Source of the DNA: an uncultured Anaerolineae bacterium
Lineage (GTDB): Bacteria > Chloroflexota > Anaerolineae > B4-G1 > DUEL01
Reading direction: 5' to 3'
Assembly: GCA_937942115.1 (NCBI GenBank)
Contig: CALDFY010000115.1
Span: 1-6,251 of the forward strand
DNA: 6,251 nucleotides
Made by a program: the position numbers and the translations under genes. Of the stretch, positions 1 to 4,048 are shown piece by piece (within the stretch, counting starts at the first letter, position 1; every line of letters begins with the position of its first letter). The notes under the pieces were generated by a model. It was given only the letters and a program-made list of their open reading frames with translations. It did no database searches and had not been told where the DNA came from.

Positions 1-167
1 TCAGGCGTGGTGCTCAACAGCCGGGCCAGCACAAAAATGGAGAGGCGCCAATCATCGTCAAGGCAGATTCCCTCTATTTCCTGTCGCTGCAGCCGCTCCA
101 GCAATTTGTCTTCAGGAGTTCCAAGGATGGCAGCCGAGGTCGTTAGGTCTAACGTTAGGGGAATCAT
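1..167 (-). CDS. Small protein, N-terminal part only; possible excisionase/antitoxin-like DNA-binding protein
   Basis: Partial gene: 55 codons are visible from ATG (167-165) and the frame is still open at the window edge. The start is MIPLTLDLTTSAAILGTPED and later comes LDDDWRLSIFVLARLL. The pattern 'AAxLGTxExxLLxRLxRxEIxGIxLDDDWRLSI' resembles the compact winged helix of excisionase/MerR-like proteins (helix-turn-helix, then a short wing with a W-R pair). That is pattern resemblance, not a firm family match. The start is supported by a Shine-Dalgarno AAGGAG six bases upstream. It begins 3 bp after the restored stop of the CHAT gene, so the two were probably co-transcribed and translationally coupled. 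In related genomes such small proteins often precede a toxin such as a PIN nuclease, but nothing beyond the edge can be seen. It could equally be an unrelated small hypothetical protein. Confidence 0.6.
   Translation of the reverse strand, partial: MIPLTLDLTTSAAILGTPEDKLLERLQRQEIEGICLDDDWRLSIFVLARLLSTTP
141..158. repeat. Overlapping palindromes at the start of the small gene
   Basis: CGTTAG at 141-146 and CTAACG at 149-154 form a perfect inverted repeat with a 2-bp centre. Bases 149-158 (CTAACGTTAG) are themselves a perfect 10-bp palindrome. They fall in about codons 4-9 of the small gene. They could be an operator for a small DNA-binding protein or an mRNA hairpin near the start, or they could be chance. 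No partner copy is seen elsewhere in the window. Confidence 0.35.
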
Positions 168-170
168 CGT

Positions 171-283
171 TCACTCCTTGCGCAAGGTGTCAATTTTCCC
201 CAGCCACCCCTGCACCATCCGGTACTCCGGCGAAGCGGGGTGGAGTTTCGTGAGCGCTTCCCGCCAGAGGGCGACGGCTTTCT
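171..283 (-). pseudogene. Out-of-frame C-terminal tail of the CHAT/NB-ARC/TPR gene
   Basis: After the premature TAG at 286-284, the shifted frame continues to a TGA at 173-171. It encodes the expected rest of the last TPR and a C-terminal helix: IEKAVALWREAL, then TKLHPASPEYRMVQG and WLGKIDTLRKE. The join YAQQGQ + IEKAVALWREAL is a textbook TPR second helix, with the same A/W/AL spacing as the two preceding repeats (RWEEAIGMYQESL, RWEEAIRMYEQAL). The tail is therefore a real coding segment cut off by a frameshift, not a separate gene. Restored, the protein would be 895 residues instead of 859. Loss of this tail removes the second helix of the last repeat and the capping helix. Confidence 0.85.
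174..179 (-). promoter_or_regulatory. Ribosome binding site of the small downstream gene
   Basis: AAGGAG on the minus strand ends six bases before the ATG at 167. It lies inside the last two sense codons (AAG GAG) of the restored CHAT reading frame, whose TGA (173-171) follows at once. This arrangement favours coupled translation: ribosomes finishing the CHAT tail would open the site. With the frameshift in this sequence, ribosomes stop about 110 bases earlier, so coupling should be weakened. Confidence 0.65.
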
Positions 284-2863
284 CTATTTGATTTGGCCCT
301 GCTGCGCATAGAGGACGCCCATATTCGCCAGCGTCCGGCCCTCGCCGTGGCGGTCGCCCAGGGCGCGGAAGATGTCCAGGGCCTGCTCGTACATCCGGAT
401 GGCCTCTTCCCAGCGGCCCTGCAGGCGGTAGACGGTGCCCAGGTTCATCAGAGCAGTGCCCGCGCCGTGGCGGTCGCCCAGGGCGCGCTTGATGCGCAGG
501 CTCTCCTGGTACATCCCGATGGCCTCCTCCCAGCGGCCCTGGTCGGCGTAGACCAGGCCCAGGTTGTTGAGGGTCTGGGCCTCGCCGTGGCGGTCGCCGC
601 TCCTGCGCGCCGCCTCCAGCGCCCGTTCGTGGGTCGCCGCCCAGTCGGCCCAGAGGGAGCGGATGTGGTAGAACTCCGCCAGGTTCCCGGCCAGGCGCAC
701 GGCCAGGGGCCAGTCCTCGTGCCGATAGGCCCACTCCACGGCCCGCCGCAGCCCCTCCCGGTCTTCCAGGAAGGCTTCGTGCAGCAACCGCCTCGCCTTG
801 GCCAGGGCCAGTTCCTGCAGGCCGAAGCGGTCGCCGGGGTAATCCTCCACCAGCGCCAGGCCCACCGTCCGGGCCAGCGCCTCCCCCAGGGTGGTTTCGT
901 TGAAAATTTCCGTAGCCCGCAGGGCGTCCCGCGTGGCCCAGGGGGCGAAGGCGGCCAGCAGCCGGAAGAGCCGCTGCCCGGCCTCCCCCGCCAGCGCCAG
1001 GTTTTCGGCAAAGACGTAGTCAAAGACGGGGCCCTCCGCCCGGCGCAGGTCGGCCAGGGCCCGCTCCCAGGTCTTGGCCCTGCTGGTCACCTGGGCCACC
1101 ACCAGGCGCAGGGTCTGTGGGTGGCCGCCGGTGGCGTGGTGCAGTTCTGCCCACTGCTGCAGCGTCAAAGGCAATCCGCGCTCCCCGGCGTAGGCGCCCA
1201 CCAGCCGGATCGTGTCCCCAGGGGGGAGGGCCTTCACCGGCACCTTCAAGGTATCCAGGTTAGGCTCCACCCGGCTGGTGACCAGGGCCCGGCAGGTCCG
1301 GGGCAGGTGGCCCAGCAGGTCCAGCACCGCCGCCGAACGGACGAAGGGGTCCAGGTTGTCCAGCACCAGCAGCCGCCGTTTTCCATCATTCAGGGTCTCC
1401 AGGATACGGCGCACCGGCGTGCCCCGCTCCAGGCCCAGCCCCTCGGCCAGGTCGGCCAGGAAGGCGCCTTCGTCGGAGGCCAGCCGCTCCCGGGCGTAGC
1501 CGGCCAGGTGGGGTTCTACTTCTTCGGGCGCCCGGCGGCCCCGCCCGGTGACCCAGACCACCTGCTGGAACCACCCGGCCCAGCGGTGGGCGGCCTCTAC
1601 GGCGATGGCCGTCTTACCCATGCCCCCCTCGCCGTGGAGGAGCACCACTCGCGGCCCTTCACCCTGGGGGTCAATCCCCCGGGCCACGGCCACCCGTTCG
1701 GCCCGCCGCCCCACAAAGTGCCTCTCGCGCTGCATCATGGGGTCCAGGGGCGGCCTGGGGGGGCGTTCGGCCACCGTGGCCGGGGCCGAGGGCCGGACGC
1801 AGGACGGAGGCCAGCCATCGGGGGAGTCCAGGGCCTGGCGGTGCACCCAGAGCACCGGCGTGGCCCACTCCCAGGGGCCTGCCTCTTTCTCATCGGCCAG
1901 AGCCTGGCGGGCGCGGCGCAGGGCTTCCCCGAGGTCGGTGCCCCGGGCCAGTTCGGCGTAGAAGCGGGCGAAGAAGGCGCGGGCGCCGGCTACGGAGATG
2001 GAGTGCTGCATGGCCAGGACGCGGGGCAGGCCGGCCTCCAGCAGGGTACGGGCGACGCCGGGCACCCGGGGCGCATCGGCGGCGGTCAGGCAGGATTGGA
2101 GCACGGCCAGGCCCAGGCCGGTGCGCAGCACCCGCTCCCGCAGCCAGTCTGTTTTCACTATGTCCTCCACCCCGTGGCGGTCCTCCAGCGCCAGCACCCC
2201 CACGTTGCCGTGGCCGAGGAAGTGGAGGACGTGGTAGCCGCCCCCCAGTTCCCAGGAGAGGTCGTCGCGGGTGACATGGAGCCGCAGGGTAAAGTCGGCG
2301 GGGAAGTCTGCGCCGTCCAGGGCCCGGAAGACCTCCGCCTCCCGCTCCAGGTCCACCACATAGGGCTGGCGGGAGTCGTCCGGGTCAAGGGCTTCGTTCA
2401 GCAGCGGGCTGGCCATGGCCACCAGGACGCGCAGGCGGTCGCCGGGCGGGGCCTCGCCGCTGCCGGGCGGGGCTTCCACCGGGGCCACGCGCAGGAAGCC
2501 CCGGTCGCGGGCCACCCAGCCCTTCCCATCGTAGAGCAGTTCCCAGGGGAGTCCGGCCAGGGCCTCATCCGCAAAGGCCAGGGCCAGGGGGTCAGCGGTT
2601 TCCCGGTAGCGCTCCCCCACTGCGCCCACAAAGACGCGGTCAAAGAGCCGCCGGCCGAGGTCAAGCAGAAACCCCTTGTCCACCTTCTGCCGGGCGGCCA
2701 GGTAGTCTGCCCACCCTTCGGGGCTTTCCGGCCCGTTGGCGGCCAGGCGCAGCAGGGCCAGTTCGTGGGCAAGCCCGGTGGGGTCCAAGGGCGGAACGAG
2801 TTCCGCCTGGACGCCGTCTAAGGTCACCGCCTCACAGCCGATGGTGAGCACCTGCAACTTCAT
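284..2863 (-). CDS. CHAT protease - NB-ARC (STAND) ATPase - TPR protein, C-terminus frameshifted
   Basis: The open frame encodes 859 residues. Residues 1 to about 345 are a CHAT (caspase/separase-like cysteine protease) domain: ALAGLPWELLYD (101-112) is the usual entry strand, HFLGHG carries the catalytic His218, and LQSC carries Cys258, so the dyad is intact. A proline-rich linker (about 351-375) leads to the STAND opening FVGRRAE (383-389). NB-ARC motifs follow: Walker A GEGGMGKT (411-418), Walker B LLVLDNLD (498-505), a sensor-type VTSR (528-531) and a GLPL-like GGHPQTL (579-585). Helical repeats and then TPRs of 40 residues start near 757. The start ATG has AGGAAGGA five bases upstream. 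Family knowledge: in STAND proteins the C-terminal repeats sense a ligand, the ATPase oligomerises and the N-terminal effector is switched on. A protease effector suggests a defence, cell-death or signalling role; the target is unknown. The protein is probably cytoplasmic, with no signal peptide seen. The premature stop is described separately. Confidence 0.9.
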   Translation of the reverse strand: MKLQVLTIGCEAVTLDGVQAELVPPLDPTGLAHELALLRLAANGPESPEGWADYLAARQKVDKGFLLDLGRRLFDRVFVGAVGERYRETADPLALAFADEALAGLPWELLYDGKGWVARDRGFLRVAPVEAPPGSGEAPPGDRLRVLVAMASPLLNEALDPDDSRQPYVVDLEREAEVFRALDGADFPADFTLRLHVTRDDLSWELGGGYHVLHFLGHGNVGVLALEDRHGVEDIVKTDWLRERVLRTGLGLAVLQSCLTAADAPRVPGVARTLLEAGLPRVLAMQHSISVAGARAFFARFYAELARGTDLGEALRRARQALADEKEAGPWEWATPVLWVHRQALDSPDGWPPSCVRPSAPATVAERPPRPPLDPMMQRERHFVGRRAERVAVARGIDPQGEGPRVVLLHGEGGMGKTAIAVEAAHRWAGWFQQVVWVTGRGRRAPEEVEPHLAGYARERLASDEGAFLADLAEGLGLERGTPVRRILETLNDGKRRLLVLDNLDPFVRSAAVLDLLGHLPRTCRALVTSRVEPNLDTLKVPVKALPPGDTIRLVGAYAGERGLPLTLQQWAELHHATGGHPQTLRLVVAQVTSRAKTWERALADLRRAEGPVFDYVFAENLALAGEAGQRLFRLLAAFAPWATRDALRATEIFNETTLGEALARTVGLALVEDYPGDRFGLQELALAKARRLLHEAFLEDREGLRRAVEWAYRHEDWPLAVRLAGNLAEFYHIRSLWADWAATHERALEAARRSGDRHGEAQTLNNLGLVYADQGRWEEAIGMYQESLRIKRALGDRHGAGTALMNLGTVYRLQGRWEEAIRMYEQALDIFRALGDRHGEGRTLANMGVLYAQQGQIK
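286..295. repeat. 5-bp tandem duplication that breaks the CHAT reading frame
   Basis: Two perfect adjacent copies of ATTTG (CAAAT on the coding strand). With both copies the frame reads G-Q-I-K-stop. With one copy it reads G-Q-I-E-K-A-V-A-L-W, the expected TPR sequence. A five-base gain is therefore the simplest explanation of the frameshift. There are only two copies, so this is a weak candidate for reversible slippage. An assembly or read error is less likely for a pentamer than for a homopolymer, but it is possible. Confidence 0.8.
341..600 (-). repeat. 120-bp DNA repeats encoding the TPR units
   Basis: The 3' part of the CHAT gene repeats with an exact 120-bp period (40 codons). CGCCGTGGCGGTCGCC recurs at 343, 463 and 583, and the first two copies stay identical for 25 bp. 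The protein units are GDRHGxxxTLxNxGxVYxxQG followed by RWEEAIxMYxxxL. Near-identity of DNA between neighbouring units points to recent duplication or gene conversion, as is common in repeat-sensor proteins, and makes the region prone to unit loss or gain. Confidence 0.75.
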
Positions 2864-2868
2864 GGCGG

Positions 2869-2876
2869 TCCTTCCT
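2869..2876 (-). promoter_or_regulatory. Ribosome binding site of the CHAT gene
   Basis: AGGAAGGA on the minus strand lies five bases before the ATG at 2863 and decides this start. Its first base is shared with the TGA stop (2878-2876) of the upstream leader ORF. Ribosomes ending that ORF would therefore sit on this site, an arrangement compatible with translational coupling or leader control. Confidence 0.7.
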
Positions 2877-2944
2877 CATCCAGGCGAGCCAGCCGCAACG
2901 ATGAACGCGCTGTCATTCATCCTGGTCAACCCCTGCCCAACCAT
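2876..2944 (-). CDS. 22-codon leader ORF upstream of, and in frame with, the CHAT gene
   Basis: A short ORF starts at ATG 2944-2942 with MVGQGLTRMNDSAF, ends in VAAGSPG, and stops at TGA 2878-2876. It has a stronger Shine-Dalgarno than the CHAT gene itself: AAGGTGGAGG (2959-2950) with a 5-base spacer. It lies downstream of the predicted promoter. The two ATGs are 81 bp apart, so the ORF is in the same frame as the CHAT gene, separated by the TGA and four codons (G-R-T-A). It may be a regulatory leader peptide, a former N-terminal extension cut off by one stop mutation, or chance. No known attenuation signal (run of one amino acid, terminator) was seen, and no family is recognised. Confidence 0.4.
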   Translation of the reverse strand: MVGQGLTRMNDSAFIVAAGSPG

Positions 2945-2949
2945 TATCG

Positions 2950-2957
2950 CCTCCACC
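2950..2957 (-). promoter_or_regulatory. Strong ribosome binding site of the leader ORF
   Basis: GGTGGAGG on the minus strand is five bases (CGATA) before the ATG at 2944. It matches the anti-Shine-Dalgarno better than any other gene start in the window, which is the main reason to take the short ORF seriously. Confidence 0.5.
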
Positions 2958-2989
2958 TTGCTTCCAAGAGCAGGAATTTCTAAATAAGG

Positions 2990-3018
2990 AGAATAGCATA
3001 TCTTCAACCTTTTGTCAA
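2990..3018 (-). promoter_or_regulatory. Sigma-70-type promoter for the CHAT transcript
   Basis: On the minus strand TTGACA (3018-3013, a perfect -35) is followed by exactly 17 bases and TATTCT (2995-2990, four of six bases of the -10 consensus). The surroundings are clearly more AT-rich than the rest of the window. Transcription would begin near 2983, giving a leader of about 120 bases that contains the 22-codon ORF. The -35 box overlaps the TGA (3017-3015) that ends the duplicated scpA tail. Confidence 0.65.
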
Positions 3019-3029
3019 ACGCTCCCGTA

Positions 3030-3050
3030 GGGATAGATGAAAATCGGCCC
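3030..3050 (-). repeat. Downstream copy of the 21-bp scpA 3'-end repeat (ghost C-terminus)
   Basis: These 21 bases are identical to 3268-3288, which encode GPIFIYP (residues 232-238) of ScpA. The flanking bases differ on both sides, so the identity is exactly 21 bp or seven codons. Read in the same frame, this copy continues YGSV and a TGA (3017-3015), a plausible alternative C-terminus for ScpA. It may be the original scpA end displaced by an insertion, or a separate duplication of a dispersed motif. Confidence 0.7.
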
Positions 3051-3267
3051 CATAGGCATCAATTTAAGCCGGGTTGGGTTGCCCCCTCCCGCCGCCCTGG
3101 CGCCGATGGGAAATCGGCCTCCCCTGGGTGCTCCCGCGCCAGGCGTCAACCTTCGTTGACGCTTCTCAGAACGTCGCTGTGAGATTGCAGGACAACTTCT
3201 CGCGGTGGTTCTGCACCCATCAGCCCCCCAGGGTGCCGACCTGAGCGACCCTTCAGTTGATGCACAG
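3051..3267. mobile_element. 217-bp hairpin-rich segment between 21-bp direct repeats, MITE-like
   Basis: This non-coding stretch has imperfect terminal inverted repeats: GCATCAATTTAAG at 3056-3068 against GCATCAACTGAAG read from 3263 back to 3251 (11 of 13 match). Inside are perfect stems: CCTGGCGC/GCGCCAGG (3096-3103/3136-3143), GCCGAT/ATCGGC (3102-3107/3113-3118), GCGTCAAC/GTTGACGC with a CTTC loop (3143-3150/3155-3162) and GCACCC/GGGTGC (3213-3218/3231-3236). No stem is followed by a T-run on either strand, so it is not an obvious intrinsic terminator. The last four sense codons and the stop of scpA (L-C-I-N-stop) come from its right end. It could be a small non-autonomous insertion, a structured RNA, or a family of intergenic repeats. 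A 21-bp duplication is long for a normal target-site duplication, which weakens the simple transposition model. Confidence 0.45.
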
Positions 3268-3981
3268 GGGATAGATGAAAATCGGCCCGAACAGTTCTTC
3301 CTGCCGGACCTGGACGACCTCCTGTTTGATCAGTTCCAGCACAGCCAGCAGAGTGATGATGATTTCCGCCCGTCCGGTCACCTCCGCCAGCAGGTCCTGG
3401 AAGAGGAGACGGCCCGTCCGGGCCAGCCGCTCCCGAATCCGCTCCATCTGTTCGGCAACGGTGAACAGGGGCGGGGCGATGATCGTTTCCACCGGAGGGG
3501 CTGGGTGCGCCCGCAGCGCCTCCTGCGCCGCCAGAAGCAGGTCCTCCAGCGTCACGCCGGAGAGGACGGCGGAGGGGTCGGCCCTCTCCGCCCGGGCCCC
3601 GTCGGACGGGGGTACCCGCACGTAAGCCCGCCAGCCCTGCTCCTCCCGCCGCGCCAGTTCCGCCGCGACCGCCCGGTAAGCCCGGTATGTCTCTAACTGC
3701 CGGATCAGGTCCGCCGCGACCTCATCCGCCTCGCCGCCCCGGGGACGGTACCCCGGCAGCAGGACCCGGCTCTTGATGAGCACCAGTTTCGCCGCCACCA
3801 CCAGAAAGGCCGTCAGGTCCGCCAGGCTCTGCCGGCCCATCTCCTCCACCATCGCCAGGTACTGGTCCGTCACCTGGGCCAGCGAGACGGCGGTAATATC
3901 CAGTTCCTCCCGCTCAATCAACTGGAGCAGGAGGTCCAGCGGCCCCTCAAAGACCGGCAGTCGGATGGGGTAGCACCGCAT
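3253..3981 (-). CDS. scpA: Segregation and condensation protein A (kleisin of the SMC-ScpAB complex)
   Basis: The 242-residue length is normal for the family. The N-terminus PVFEGPLDLLLQLIE (9-23) is the hallmark kleisin start that packs on the SMC neck; KLVLIKSRVLLP (65-76) ends the N-terminal helical domain. A variable, charged middle (about 80-165) follows. The C-terminal winged helix, with LLAVLELIKQEVVQVRQEEL (211-230), binds the head of the second SMC. ScpA closes the SMC ring around DNA and acts in chromosome compaction and segregation in the cytoplasm. The start is fixed by the conserved N-terminus, yet no Shine-Dalgarno precedes it: an 8-bp repeat array ends three bases before the ATG. 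It lies 33 bp after the synthetase stop and may share its transcript. The usual partner gene scpB does not follow. The final residues LCIN come from a repeat-flanked segment (see 3051-3267). Confidence 0.95.
   Translation of the reverse strand: MRCYPIRLPVFEGPLDLLLQLIEREELDITAVSLAQVTDQYLAMVEEMGRQSLADLTAFLVVAAKLVLIKSRVLLPGYRPRGGEADEVAADLIRQLETYRAYRAVAAELARREEQGWRAYVRVPPSDGARAERADPSAVLSGVTLEDLLLAAQEALRAHPAPPVETIIAPPLFTVAEQMERIRERLARTGRLLFQDLLAEVTGRAEIIITLLAVLELIKQEVVQVRQEELFGPIFIYPLCIN
3268..3288 (-). repeat. 21-bp direct repeat, copy inside the scpA 3' end
   Basis: These bases encode GPIFIYP, ScpA residues 232-238, starting exactly on a codon. They are identical to 3030-3050. A shorter relative, GATGGGAAATCGGCC, lies at 3105-3119 (compare GATGAAAATCGGCC within the repeat). 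The motif may therefore belong to a dispersed repeat rather than being purely scpA sequence. Confidence 0.8.
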
Positions 3982-3984
3982 CAG

Positions 3985-4048
3985 GGAGAATCGGAGAATC
4001 GGAGAATCAGAGAATCAGAGAATCGGAGAATCGGAGAATCGGAGAATC
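3985..4048. repeat. Array of eight 8-bp repeats (GGAGAATC / AGAGAATC) between the synthetase and scpA
   Basis: Perfect 8-bp periodicity: on the plus strand three GGAGAATC, two AGAGAATC, then three GGAGAATC. On the coding strand it reads GATTCTCC or GATTCTCT. The upstream half encodes the last residues of the synthetase; the rest is the 33-bp gap before scpA. Because 8 is not a multiple of 3, adding or removing a unit shifts the synthetase frame. In the frame used, the CC units are stop-free (I-L-R-F-S-D-S-P), while the first CT variant creates CTC TGA and ends the protein. The array occupies the position where the scpA ribosome binding site should be. Confidence 0.9.

Noticed and set aside
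284..300. Programmed -1 ribosomal frameshift at the CHAT premature stop
   Set aside because: The needed shift is -1, but the codons before the stop (CAA ATC AAA TAG) do not form an X-XXY-YYZ slippery site. The tandem CAAAT duplication explains the shift more simply.
171..734. 187-codon minus-strand frame as a separate gene
   Set aside because: Only its last 38 codons (after the 5-bp duplication) are real, as the displaced CHAT tail. The earlier part is Arg/Pro/Gly-rich shadow of the TPR region.
293..2821. 842-codon plus-strand open frame opposite the CHAT gene
   Set aside because: Its translation is low-complexity Gln/Gly/Pro/Val-rich with no domain pattern, and it mirrors a well-supported minus-strand gene. 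It is a product of GC-rich codon use.
3143..3162. Intrinsic terminator after scpA
   Set aside because: The 8-bp stem is perfect, but neither strand has a T-run after it, so it is described as part of the structured segment only.
3205..3696. 163-codon plus-strand open frame opposite scpA
   Set aside because: No family pattern; antisense to an unmistakable kleisin gene.
3985..4048. CRISPR array or replication origin iterons
   Set aside because: An 8-bp unit without spacers is not CRISPR. No AT-rich unwinding region or replication gene is nearby, so an origin cannot be supported.
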